A stretch of 64,000 bases of DNA from Bacillota bacterium (lineage in GTDB: Bacteria; Bacillota; Negativicutes; Sporomusales; UBA7701): contig JAEZJM010000025.1 of the NCBI GenBank assembly GCA_023415775.1, positions 186,001-250,000 on the forward strand, in the 5' to 3' direction. How positions within the stretch are numbered: position 1 is the stretch's first letter; each line of letters opens with the position of its first letter. The translations under genes were made by a program, and so were the position numbers. The notes beneath the pieces were generated by a model. It was not told where the DNA came from and did no database searches. It saw nothing but the letters and a program-made list of their open reading frames with translations. Below, one piece after another: positions 56,085 through 64,000 of the stretch.

Positions 56085-59000
56085 TTAATAAGCCGCTAAT
56101 CGCTTGTAAGTCTCCAGCCTCTCCCTGGCGTCGCGCTCCGCCTTATCGAAAAGAGCCTGCGCCGTCTCGGGGAACTGTCTGGCCAGCGCCGTGTAACGGA
56201 CTTCGCTCATGAGGAAGTCCCGGAAACTCGCGGTGGGTTCCTTCGAGTCCAAAATGAAGGGGTTGCCGCCCTTCTCCTTAAGCTGCGGATTGTAGCGGTA
56301 CAGCGCCCAGTATCCGGCTTCCACCGCCCGTTTGGCCTGCGCCTGGGTTTTTCCCATACCGGCCGTGATGCCGTGATTGAGGCAAGGAGCATAGGCGATG
56401 ATGAGCGAAGGGCCGGGATACGCCTCGGCTTCGGCGATGGCCTTTAGGGTTTGGTTTTTATCGGCCCCCATGGCGACCTGGGCAACATATACATACCCGT
56501 ACGACATCGCCATAAGCCCCAGGTCTTTCTTGCGGGTTTTCTTGCCGCTGGCGGCGAACTGGGCGACGGCGGCCGCCGGCGTCGCTTTGGACGACTGCCC
56601 GCCGGTGTTGGAGTAAACCTCGGTATCGAAAACAAGCACATTTACGTCTTCTCCCGAAGCCAACACATGGTCAAGACCGCCATAACCGATGTCATACGCC
56701 CAGCCGTCGCCGCCGAAGATCCATTGCGACCGCTTGACGAAAAAGTCGCGTTGGTTGTAGATCGCATTCAGCAACGGGTTGTCGCCCTTCTCCGCCGCGA
56801 GAGCGCTCGCCAGGCGATCGGCCCGCTCCCTCGTGCCCGCTCCCTCGTCGATGCGGGCCAGCCAATCCTCCAGCGCTATTTTGAGGTCTGGGGCAACGCC
56901 GCCGGCCAGCGCTTCGGTTACCAGGCCGGCAATAGTTCTCCTGACCTGCTGGCCGCCCATATGCATGCCAAAACCGTACTCCGCGTTATCCTCGAACAGG
57001 GAAAATCCCCAGGCCGGACCGAAGCCGCGCCGGTCGGTGGTATAGGAGGTCGAGGGAGCGGTCGCGCCCCAGACGGTCGAGCAGCCGGCCGCATTCGAGA
57101 TAAGCATGCGGTCGCCGAAAAGCTGGGTTATAAGCTTTGCGTAGGGCGTCTCGCCGCACCCGGCGCAGGCGCCCGAAAATTCCTGCAGCGGCAGCGAAAA
57201 CTGGCTGCCTTTGACGGTGAACTTCTGGGCTTCCGGGACAGTCCGGGGCGCCAGGGTCTGGGTGAAAGCCCACCACTCCTCGCAGGCCGGCCGCTGGTCG
57301 GCCAGTGGCTTCATCGCCACCGCCTTCTCCTTCGCCGGGCAAACATCGACGCAGTTGCCGCAGCCGGTACAGTCCATCGCCGAAACCGCCAGATGGAACA
57401 TCAATCCCGGATAACCCGTGGCCGGCTTGGCGGCGAACCCGGCCGGCGCGTTCTTCAGGTCTTCGGGTCCAAGCAGCATAGGCCTGATGACCGCGTGCGG
57501 ACAAACAAACGAGCATTGGTTGCACTGGATGCATTTATCGGCCTGCCATACAGGCGTCTCGAAGGCCACGCCCCTCTTCTCCCACGCCGTCAGCCCCGAC
57601 GGAAACGTCCCGTCCTCCCGGCCGTTGAAGATGCTCACCGGAAGCTTGTCGCCTTCCTGGCGGTTCATCGGTATCATGACCTCTTTTACAAATTGGGGCA
57701 GCGGCTTATCGTCCGCGGGCGGCGCGTCAATCGCGTCTTTCCAGCCGGCGGGCACGTCGATACGTACAAGCTCGCGGATGCCGCGCTCCACGGCGGCAAA
57801 ATTCATATCAATGGTAGCCTGCCCCTGTTTGCTGTACGAATCGACGATCGCTTCCTTGAGATAACGCACGGCGTCCGCCACCGGGATAATCCCCGCAAGC
57901 TGGAAGAAAGCAGCCTGCATAATCATATTTATCCGCCCGCCGAGTCCCAGCTCCTGGGCGATGCCCAAAGCATTGATCGTATAAAACTGGACGTTGTTGG
58001 CCGCCAGATACCGTTTCATCGCCGCCGGCAGGTTCTTTTCCAGCTCCTCCGGCCGCCACAGGCAATTCAGCAGGAATATCCCGCCCGGTTTCAGCCCGTC
58101 CAGAATGTCGTACAGGTCGACATACGCCTGATTGTGGCAAGCGATAAAATCGGCGTTGGTTATAAGATAGGAGGACTGGATGGGCTGCCGGCCGAAGCGC
58201 AGGTGCGAAACAGTCACGCCGCCCGACTTTTTTGCGTCATACGCGAAGTAGGCCTGCGCGTACAGATCGGTGTGATCGCCGATTATCTTGATCGCGCTTT
58301 TGTTCGCGCCCACCGTGCCATCCGCGCCCATCCCCCAGAATTTGCAGCAGGTCGTGCCGGCCGGCGTGGTATCGATAGCCAGCGGGTACTCCGGCAGAGA
58401 AGAAAAAGTCACGTCGTCGTTAATGCTCACCGTAAAGGCGGTACGGGGCTTATCCGCCTTCAGATTCTCATAGACGGCGGCGATATGGGCCGGGGTAAAA
58501 TCCTTCGAGCCCAGGCCATAGCGCCCGCCGATGATAACCGGCGCGTCGGCCGAACCGAAAAACGCGTTTCTCACATCCAGGTACAACGGGTCACCGGCCG
58601 CCCCCGGCTCTTTGGTCCGGTCAAGCACGGCGACGGCGCGGGCGGAAGGCGGCACGGCCCGCAGGAAATGCTCGACCGAAAAGGGTCTATAGAGATGGAC
58701 ATCGACCAAGCCGACCTTCTCGCCACGCGCGTTCAGATAATCGATTGTTTCCCTGATGGCGTCGCAGCCCGACCCCATGGCGATGATAACCCGTTCCGCC
58801 TCGGGATCGCCGTAATAATTAAACAACCGGTAATCGCGGCCGGTGATTTTGTTGATTTCCCCCATGTAATATTCGACAATGCCGGGCAGCGCATCATAAA
58901 ACTTATTGACCGCCTCGCGGGTCTGGAAATAAATATCCGGATTCTGCGTAGTGCCGCGGATCACCGGGTGGTCAGGGTTAAGAGCGCGACGGCGAAACTC

Positions 59001-59606
59001 GTCCACCGCCTCCATATCCAGCAGTTGGGCCAGCTCTTCGTAGTCGAGGGCATCGATCTTCTGCACCTCGTGCGATGTACGGAAACCGTCGAAAAAGTGG
59101 AGGAACGGCACCCGTCCCCGGATGGCCGCCAAATGGGCAACCGCGCCAAGATCCATCGCCTGCTGAACGCTGCTCGACGCCAGCAACCCAAACCCCGTCT
59201 GGCGGGTGGCCATTACATCCTGATGGTCGCCGAAAATGCTGAGCGCGTTGGCGGCCAAAGCCCGGGCGCTGACGTGGAAAACGGCGGGCAGCAGTTCGCC
59301 GGCGATTTTGTACATATTCGGTATCATCAGCAGCAAACCCTGAGACGCCGTATAAGTAGTGGCCAGCGCCCCGGCCTGCAGGCAGCCGTGCAGCGTCCCG
59401 GCCGCGCCCCCCTCCGACTGCATCTCGATTACCTTCACCGGCTGGCCGAAAAGATTTTTCCGGCCCTGGGCAGACCACTCGTCAACCAACTCCGCCATCT
59501 GCGACGACGGAGTGATCGGATAAATGGCCGCCACTTCGGTGAACGCATAGGAAACGAAGGCGGCGGCGCTGTTGCCGTCCATAGTCTGCATTTTTCTTTT
59601 GGCCAT
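56085..59606 (-). CDS. nifJ: pyruvate:ferredoxin (flavodoxin) oxidoreductase, single chain
   Basis: A 1173-residue homodimeric-type PFOR: pyruvate + CoA gives acetyl-CoA, CO2 and reduced ferredoxin. In order: the pyruvate/TPP-binding domain I (AFTEVAAIYPITPSSQMAE), domain III, a two-cluster ferredoxin domain (CIQCNQCSFVCP; CTGCGNCVDVCP), the third-cluster cysteines (CAGCGETPY) and the TPP/Mg domain (GDGWAYDIGYGGLDHVL, then DTEVYSNTGGQSSKATP). AAGGAG lies 9 nt before the ATG. It is downstream of cstA and before the dehydratase gene, so pyruvate from uptake could be used directly. Confidence 0.97.
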   Translation of the reverse strand: MAKRKMQTMDGNSAAAFVSYAFTEVAAIYPITPSSQMAELVDEWSAQGRKNLFGQPVKVIEMQSEGGAAGTLHGCLQAGALATTYTASQGLLLMIPNMYKIAGELLPAVFHVSARALAANALSIFGDHQDVMATRQTGFGLLASSSVQQAMDLGAVAHLAAIRGRVPFLHFFDGFRTSHEVQKIDALDYEELAQLLDMEAVDEFRRRALNPDHPVIRGTTQNPDIYFQTREAVNKFYDALPGIVEYYMGEINKITGRDYRLFNYYGDPEAERVIIAMGSGCDAIRETIDYLNARGEKVGLVDVHLYRPFSVEHFLRAVPPSARAVAVLDRTKEPGAAGDPLYLDVRNAFFGSADAPVIIGGRYGLGSKDFTPAHIAAVYENLKADKPRTAFTVSINDDVTFSSLPEYPLAIDTTPAGTTCCKFWGMGADGTVGANKSAIKIIGDHTDLYAQAYFAYDAKKSGGVTVSHLRFGRQPIQSSYLITNADFIACHNQAYVDLYDILDGLKPGGIFLLNCLWRPEELEKNLPAAMKRYLAANNVQFYTINALGIAQELGLGGRINMIMQAAFFQLAGIIPVADAVRYLKEAIVDSYSKQGQATIDMNFAAVERGIRELVRIDVPAGWKDAIDAPPADDKPLPQFVKEVMIPMNRQEGDKLPVSIFNGREDGTFPSGLTAWEKRGVAFETPVWQADKCIQCNQCSFVCPHAVIRPMLLGPEDLKNAPAGFAAKPATGYPGLMFHLAVSAMDCTGCGNCVDVCPAKEKAVAMKPLADQRPACEEWWAFTQTLAPRTVPEAQKFTVKGSQFSLPLQEFSGACAGCGETPYAKLITQLFGDRMLISNAAGCSTVWGATAPSTSYTTDRRGFGPAWGFSLFEDNAEYGFGMHMGGQQVRRTIAGLVTEALAGGVAPDLKIALEDWLARIDEGAGTRERADRLASALAAEKGDNPLLNAIYNQRDFFVKRSQWIFGGDGWAYDIGYGGLDHVLASGEDVNVLVFDTEVYSNTGGQSSKATPAAAVAQFAASGKKTRKKDLGLMAMSYGYVYVAQVAMGADKNQTLKAIAEAEAYPGPSLIIAYAPCLNHGITAGMGKTQAQAKRAVEAGYWALYRYNPQLKEKGGNPFILDSKEPTASFRDFLMSEVRYTALARQFPETAQALFDKAERDARERLETYKRLAAY

Positions 59607-59921
59607 GCTAGAGGACTCCTTTTATATTATTTGTTTGCCGCGGTCTATATCGTGATGCCCTGTTTAAAGATGGCGATCCCGAAATACTAATTCGCGATTT
59701 ACGGGACCCGTACCTGCCGTCGGCCGTCTTTAGCGCCTCGCAAATAATGACCGCAATTCCCTTAATAACGTCCTCATCCAGAAGGCAGCCGTTGTTAAAA
59801 TACATCCAGTTTTCTCGTTGCGCGGGAACTCACCGGTCGCCAGAAGGTCGGCGATAACCACCCGACCTTCTGAACGCTACCCGGCGAAAGAGGGCCCGCA
59901 GGCCCTCTTAACGGGTTGAAC
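59607..59921. other. intergenic region with two tandem hairpins and a short palindrome
   Basis: Between cstA and PFOR. CAGAAGGTCGG/CCGACCTTCTG (59841-59851, 59862-59872) and AAGAGGGCC/GGCCCTCTT (59888-59896, 59901-59909) are two stems. The second is followed on the minus strand by TTT and probably ends cstA. TACGGGaCCCGTA (59700-59712) is a 13-bp palindrome about 95 bp before PFOR and could be an operator. A 65-codon minus-strand frame (59608-59805) has no binding site and is not called. Confidence 0.5.
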
Positions 59922-61781
59922 TCAAGAGGGAATATTCGGTTTTGTATCGCCGAACTGACAGACTATCGGCACGTCGGTGTTCATGCCGACGGGCTTTGTG
60001 GTCTTGAACAGCTTCAGCCACACGCGGATGGAGTCGCCGAGGATGGCCAAGACCATGATGATCAGGACAACGCTGAGGGTGGCCATGAGGTTGCCGTTGA
60101 AGGTGCTGAAGCCGAGGTAAAGCTTTACGTTCATGGCGCCGGCCGTGAGGACGGTTACCGCCAGGAATGTCAGCGGCACGAGGGTAACGAGCGCGTACGC
60201 CTTGTTGGCAGCCAGCTTGAGGATGACGGTCGTGCCGACGGCCAGGGCGATGCAGGCCAACAGCTGGTTGGCCACCCCGAACATCGGCCAGATGCTGCTG
60301 ACGCTATTGGTGTAGAGCAGGTAACCGAAGGCGAAGCACATGACGCCGCCGCAGAAGAGGGAGCCCGGTATCCAGCCGGTCTGCTTCAGGGGCGGGTAGA
60401 CGTAGGTGCCGAGCACGTCCTGGAGGATGTAGCGTCCGACACGAGTGCCGGCATCGACGGTAGTGAGGATGAACAAGGCCTCGAACATCAGCGCGAACTG
60501 ATACCAGTAGCTCATCAGGTGGCTCATGCCGCCGATGCTGGAAAAGATGTGGGCCATGCCAACCGCAAGGGACACGGCGCCGCCGGGACGGTGCATGACG
60601 TCGATACCCACCAGCGCCTGGAGTTTCTGGATCTCCACCGGCGGGAAAATGGTCTGCACCTTGGCGTAAACCGGTGCCAGGGTATTGATGGCGAAATAGT
60701 CGCCGGGATACAGGACGATAGCCGAGATGAGAGCCATAGTGGCGACGAAGCCTTCGACACACATGGCGCCGTAGCCGATAAAGCGGACCTGGGTTTCCTG
60801 ATCGACCATCTTGGGCGTCGTGCCCGAGCCGATCAGTGCATGGAAGCCGGAGATGGCGCCACAGGCGATGGTGATGAACACGTACGGCCAGATTGGGCCG
60901 GGGATGATCGGGCCGCCACCGGCGTACATGGCGTTGAACGCCGGCATGTTGATGGGCGGCTGGACGATGAGGATGCCCAGCGCCAGCGCCACGATAGTGC
61001 CGATCTTCATGTAGGAGCTAAGGTAGTCGCGGGGGGCCAGCAGCAGCCATACCGGCAGGCTGGCGGCGATAAAGCCGTAAATCGGAATGGCGATGGATAG
61101 TTCCTCCCGGGACAGGGTGAAGATTCCTGACAATCCGCTCCACGCCCCGCCGGGCATCACCCAGTGGCCGGCGAACACGGCGGCGAGAACGAGCAGGAAG
61201 CCGGCGATCGAGCCGGAACGGATCGACCCCGGGGCGATCTTGAACATATACAGGCCGACGACGATGGCGATCGGGATGGTCATGAACAGAGTGAATGCTC
61301 CCCACGGATTTTTCATCATCGCGAAGACCACGACCATGCTCAGCCCGGCCAGGGAATTGACGATGATGAAAAGGATCGCGAACGAGGTCGTCAGCCCGGT
61401 GACCCCGCCGACCTCTTTGCGGGCGATCATGCCGAGAGATTGGCCGTTGTGGCGCACCGAGGCGAAAAGAATAATCATGTCATGCACGGCGCCGGCAAAA
61501 ACCGCGCCCAGCATGATCCAGGCAGCGCCGGGGCTCCAGCCCCACTGGGCCGCCAACACCGGGCCGACCAGCGGGCCGGCGCCGGCGATGGCGGCGAAGT
61601 GATGGCCGAACAACACAATCTTATTTGTGGGCACATACTCGCGGCCGTCGTTGCAACGATGTGCCGGCGTGACGTTCTCGTCGCTAAGCATCAGAACTTT
61701 TGCTGCGATAAAGGCGGAATAGTAGCGGTACCCTAATATCAAGACACACGCCGATGTAATCAGTAGCCAGATAGAATTCAT
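59922..61781 (-). CDS. cstA: CstA-family pyruvate/peptide transporter
   Basis: A 619-residue membrane protein with about 16 helices of the carbon starvation CstA family. Signatures are FGHHFAAIAGAGPLVGPVLAAQWGW near the N-terminus, the loop GQSLGMIARKEVG and the long C-terminal helix set. Members in E. coli act as pyruvate uptake systems or are linked to peptide use. The placement beside PFOR and an IclR regulator fits pyruvate import. It is 84 bp after the gene at 61866. Confidence 0.93.
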   Translation of the reverse strand: MNSIWLLITSACVLILGYRYYSAFIAAKVLMLSDENVTPAHRCNDGREYVPTNKIVLFGHHFAAIAGAGPLVGPVLAAQWGWSPGAAWIMLGAVFAGAVHDMIILFASVRHNGQSLGMIARKEVGGVTGLTTSFAILFIIVNSLAGLSMVVVFAMMKNPWGAFTLFMTIPIAIVVGLYMFKIAPGSIRSGSIAGFLLVLAAVFAGHWVMPGGAWSGLSGIFTLSREELSIAIPIYGFIAASLPVWLLLAPRDYLSSYMKIGTIVALALGILIVQPPINMPAFNAMYAGGGPIIPGPIWPYVFITIACGAISGFHALIGSGTTPKMVDQETQVRFIGYGAMCVEGFVATMALISAIVLYPGDYFAINTLAPVYAKVQTIFPPVEIQKLQALVGIDVMHRPGGAVSLAVGMAHIFSSIGGMSHLMSYWYQFALMFEALFILTTVDAGTRVGRYILQDVLGTYVYPPLKQTGWIPGSLFCGGVMCFAFGYLLYTNSVSSIWPMFGVANQLLACIALAVGTTVILKLAANKAYALVTLVPLTFLAVTVLTAGAMNVKLYLGFSTFNGNLMATLSVVLIIMVLAILGDSIRVWLKLFKTTKPVGMNTDVPIVCQFGDTKPNIPS

Positions 61782-61865
61782 ACTGATTATTCCTCCTTGC
61801 CGTTTTGAATTCCACTAGAGGAGCAGCCGAGATTCACCTGCCTTTACAATTAAATTTCCGGGCGT

Positions 61866-62645
61866 TTACTGAACAGGGGTGCCGTTAGGCCGGGCCAGGG
61901 GCTTCTCCCCCTTTATTCCCTTGACGAATTCATAGGCCGCAGCCACATTGGCCGCCGGACCTTCAATAATAATGACCACCGACCCTTCGGCCCCGGCGAT
62001 ACCGCCGCCGCCGGCATGATACGCCTCCACACCGAACAACTGGGCAAACGCCTGGATTTCGGTCACGACGGTAGCCCGACAGCACGGCACCAGGCCGAAT
62101 TTCATGCCGTCCCCGCAGGCGAACCGTTTGCTGCCGCTGTGTTTCACCGCCTCGGGGACACTGGCGACCATCTTCTCCAAACCTACCGGTACAATATACT
62201 GCGAGCCGCGGGCCAGGATGGTTCCCATCGACCAGCCCATCGTCCCCCCCTTACCGTCGCCGGCGAACACCGCCGCCCGGTACTCGGCGTCAACGGCGTT
62301 GGCGCCCTTGATGAACACGTCCCCGGCCGTAAATTCCGCCAGCGCCTCCTCGGGGATCATGGTCAGGCGCTTTCCTTCCCGCAGCACGACCGGAAAGATA
62401 TAATCCGGGTTCTTGGGCGCGCCCCACGTTTCGCCGCCCCAGATATGGCCCGAAACGAAATTTTCTTTGACCATCGGCTCGCCGAGGAGCTCTTCGGCCA
62501 CGTAGCCTGTGCTGGTGCCGGTGGCAATGATGATCCAACCGCTCTTCAAGGCGTTCTGTACCGCCGGCAGCTTCGCCACCGCCTTGGCGATCAACCGTCG
62601 CGACTCGTACGGGGTGATAACAACGAATGCCGTCTGTGTATCCAT
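61866..62645 (-). CDS. uncharacterised conserved-type protein
   Basis: A 259-residue soluble protein of unknown family. It starts MDTQTAFVVITPYESRRLIAKAVAK and has alternating strand-helix segments (SGWIIIATGTSTGYVAEELLG; GTMGWSMGTILARGSQYIVPVG; GSVVIIIEGPAANVAAAYEFV) with Gly-rich turns, an alpha/beta design that may bind a nucleotide or phosphate. AGGAG stands 7 nt before ATG 62645. It sits between cstA and the IclR gene, so a role in the same acid or pyruvate pathway is likely. I do not assign a function. Confidence 0.7.
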   Translation of the reverse strand: MDTQTAFVVITPYESRRLIAKAVAKLPAVQNALKSGWIIIATGTSTGYVAEELLGEPMVKENFVSGHIWGGETWGAPKNPDYIFPVVLREGKRLTMIPEEALAEFTAGDVFIKGANAVDAEYRAAVFAGDGKGGTMGWSMGTILARGSQYIVPVGLEKMVASVPEAVKHSGSKRFACGDGMKFGLVPCCRATVVTEIQAFAQLFGVEAYHAGGGGIAGAEGSVVIIIEGPAANVAAAYEFVKGIKGEKPLARPNGTPVQ

Positions 62646-62863
62646 CTCTTCACTCCTAATTTGAAATATTATTATCTGGGCCGCGTGCCCGATAATCCGA
62701 GAATACCCCTCATTACTGAAATTGCATTTGCATTTTGTTCCGATATTATTAATATTCACTACGCAAATTCAGAATTCATAATTCCATTTTTGTTTGTTGT
62801 TCTGGATAAAAATGGTTTCTCCTTCTTTTTCACCCACCGATAACTAATATTTTCAAACAAAAA

Positions 62864-62896
62864 ACAACCGGCTTTCCCCGCGGGAAAACCGGTTGT
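62864..62896 (-). terminator. intrinsic terminator of the IclR gene
   Basis: Minus strand: ACAACCGG and CCGGTTGT with an inner TTTCCC/GGGAAA helix and a one-base bulge, followed by a T-run (TTTTTTG). It lies about 32 bp after the stop codon. Confidence 0.88.
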
Positions 62897-62927
62897 CTCT
62901 TATCGCCCTCAGACCGAGGTCTGGCAG

Positions 62928-63704
62928 CTATTCAAAAATTGTCTTGTAATCGTCGGAAATCTTTTGGGTCGTGTTAAGAACCGCAGGGACGAGTTCCGCG
63001 ATCACCTCGGGCGTCATTCGCACTTTGGGGGCGGTAACGCTCAGCGCGGCCACCACCCTGTCGCCCACCCCGAACACCGGTCCGCCTACGCACACCAGCC
63101 CAAGATAAAATTCCTCGTCGTCAATCGCGTATCTGTTTTGCCTGATTTCCTTAATCTTGTCCAGCAGCTTCTTGCGGTCGACGATGGTCATTGGCGTTAG
63201 CTGCGGCAGAGGATCAGGCAGTAAGCTCAATATCAGGTCGTCAGCCAAATCGCTAAGCAGGCTTCGTCCGAGAGATGTGCAATACAGCGGGTAGCTGTCG
63301 TCGAGGGTGAAGTATGGCCGCAAATGGTGTTTGGACTCGATAAGTTCGATATAAGAGCACTTGTCCTGGTCGCGCACCGCCAGATTGACACTCTCGCCGA
63401 ACCGTTCGTTCAGAGCTTGCATGTGGCGCCTGGCCTGTTCTTTCCACTTCAGCAGGTTCAGACTTTTGTTGTATGTCTGGAGGATCTTCGGGGAAAGACG
63501 GTACTTCTTGTTCCGCGGGTTCTGGTACAGGTAACCCATCAGCTCGATCGTGTTGACGATCCTCTGGACGCTGCTTTCCGGAAGGCCCACGATCTGCCCC
63601 AGCTCTGTGACGCCATACTCGTCGCTGTCCTTAAAGGATTCCAGCACCGATAACCCTTTCGTCAGCGCCTGGATTTGATTTTTGGCCTCATCAGTCTTCT
63701 TCAT
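62928..63704 (-). CDS. IclR-family regulator
   Basis: A 258-residue regulator with an N-terminal winged helix (ALTKGLSVLESFKDSDEYGVTELGQIVGLPESSVQRIVNTIELMGYL) and the C-terminal IclR effector domain (YCTSLGRSLLSDL; IDDEEFYLGLVCVGGPVF). Effectors are usually small carboxylates. ATG 63704 is preferred (G-rich site 3-7 nt upstream); an upstream ATG at 63755 is possible. It is upstream of the unknown gene, cstA, PFOR and dehydratase genes on the same strand, and may control them. Confidence 0.9.
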   Translation of the reverse strand: MKKTDEAKNQIQALTKGLSVLESFKDSDEYGVTELGQIVGLPESSVQRIVNTIELMGYLYQNPRNKKYRLSPKILQTYNKSLNLLKWKEQARRHMQALNERFGESVNLAVRDQDKCSYIELIESKHHLRPYFTLDDSYPLYCTSLGRSLLSDLADDLILSLLPDPLPQLTPMTIVDRKKLLDKIKEIRQNRYAIDDEEFYLGLVCVGGPVFGVGDRVVAALSVTAPKVRMTPEVIAELVPAVLNTTQKISDDYKTIFE

Positions 63705-63800
63705 TGTGCCCCCACATTCCAAAAATACGCTTGCAAATTCCACTTTTCCATGCATGTTACTGTGGTATTTGGAAAGGTCACATAATAAAAGCCTGTATTA

Positions 63801-63830
63801 ATTATAGCATATTTACTTCTTCATGGACAA
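63801..63830 (-). promoter_or_regulatory. sigma-A promoter of the IclR gene
   Basis: Minus strand: TTGTCC (63830-63825), 18 bp, TATAAT (63806-63801). It would give a leader of about 95 nt. Confidence 0.6.
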
Positions 63831-63896
63831 TAACATTCCGCCTTGGCAGTCGAATACTCAGTCAAAGAACCGAGCCGTTCGAGCGCAGTCCAGTCC

Positions 63897-64000
63897 CTAT
63901 CTTCCCTGTTTGCCGCCGATCTTGCGGCCGTCAAACAAAAACCGGATGACGGTAAGCGCTTCCGCAGGGCCCATATTATCTTCATAGCCCAGCGCCTTGA
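63897..64000 (-). CDS. 3' end of a gene that continues beyond the window
   Basis: A minus-strand frame enters from the right edge and ends at TAG 63899-63897. The last 33 codons give a C-terminus ending VIRFLFDGRKIGGKQGR. Codon usage and composition fit coding sequence. I cannot name the family from this fragment. Confidence 0.6.
   Translation of the reverse strand, partial: KALGYEDNMGPAEALTVIRFLFDGRKIGGKQGR

Noticed and set aside
56451..59690. Plus-strand open frame of over 1000 codons opposite PFOR
   Set aside because: GC-rich shadow of a highly expressed gene. The Arg/His/Gln-rich translation has no domains, while the minus strand reads as a complete PFOR.
59608..59805. 65-codon minus-strand frame before PFOR
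   Set aside because: No ribosome binding site and the later part turns into promoter-type sequence; position suits a leader region better.
1..64000. CRISPR arrays, tRNA/rRNA genes, insertion sequences, attachment sites
   Set aside because: No regularly spaced direct repeats, no cloverleaf or rRNA stretches and no transposase or integrase genes were seen on reading the window.

Overview
The window is about 60% G+C, gene-dense and mostly on the minus strand. It reads as the chromosome of a strictly anaerobic, diderm-type Firmicute, most likely Negativicutes/Sporomusaceae. The basis is one-chain pyruvate:ferredoxin oxidoreductase, 4-hydroxybutyryl-CoA dehydratase, NrfHA with ResBC, MenA, sigma-54 regulation, OFA-type transporters and many small 4Fe-4S proteins. 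This placement is inferred from gene content, not from a marker gene. I saw no rRNA, tRNA, CRISPR array, insertion sequence or prophage.

Layout. 0.6-8.4 kb (+): an AcoR-like sigma-54 activator; a near-perfect sigma-54 promoter driving a leader with two tiny genes (one a zinc ribbon) and an OFA transporter; then TetR, an AAHS transporter and a DUF362 ferredoxin. 8.4-10.6 kb: a structured RNA candidate, a decayed RarD-like gene, a soluble chemoreceptor and an unknown protein. 10.7-20.1 kb (-): a molybdenum-cofactor cluster (two MoeA-type proteins, MobA, MoaA, MoaC, MOSC) mixed with Fe-S and accessory genes, whose upstream end has a second sigma-54 promoter almost identical to the first. 20.4-26.9 kb (-): a tight eight-gene operon headed by a plasmid-type Rep_3 initiator protein, followed by a BioB-like radical SAM enzyme, an ArsS-type radical SAM enzyme, an SsuABC-type importer, a GNAT and a flavin reductase. 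Its promoter overlaps a 44-bp palindrome. This is the best candidate here for an undescribed system.

27-44 kb: DUF1847 protein, MenA, cytosine permease and deaminase, a second OFA transporter, a PAS/degenerate-GGDEF protein, a large PAS histidine kinase, an STN-VWA surface protein, an amino acid permease, and a PLP enzyme with a YgeY-family hydrolase opposite an AraC regulator. 44-48 kb (+): resB-resC-nrfH-nrfA, a complete cytochrome c nitrite reductase unit with its maturation pair. 48-54.4 kb: a second PAS kinase, an orphan phage-type dATP/dGTP diphosphohydrolase, a QueG-like ferredoxin, and an arsenic unit (Cys-rich MarR, permease, ArsM-ArsN2 fusion). 54.5-63.9 kb (-): 4-hydroxybutyryl-CoA dehydratase, PFOR, CstA, an unknown conserved-looking protein and an IclR regulator, suggesting acid/pyruvate catabolism.

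How it fits together (inference). Molybdenum cofactor would serve oxidoreductases such as formate dehydrogenase. The shared sigma-54 promoter type links cofactor supply to uptake of a small carboxylate by the OFA carrier. NrfHA, MenA and ResBC make up a menaquinone-linked nitrite ammonification chain. Arsenic handling is split between the ArsM unit and the ArsS-containing operon 27 kb away.
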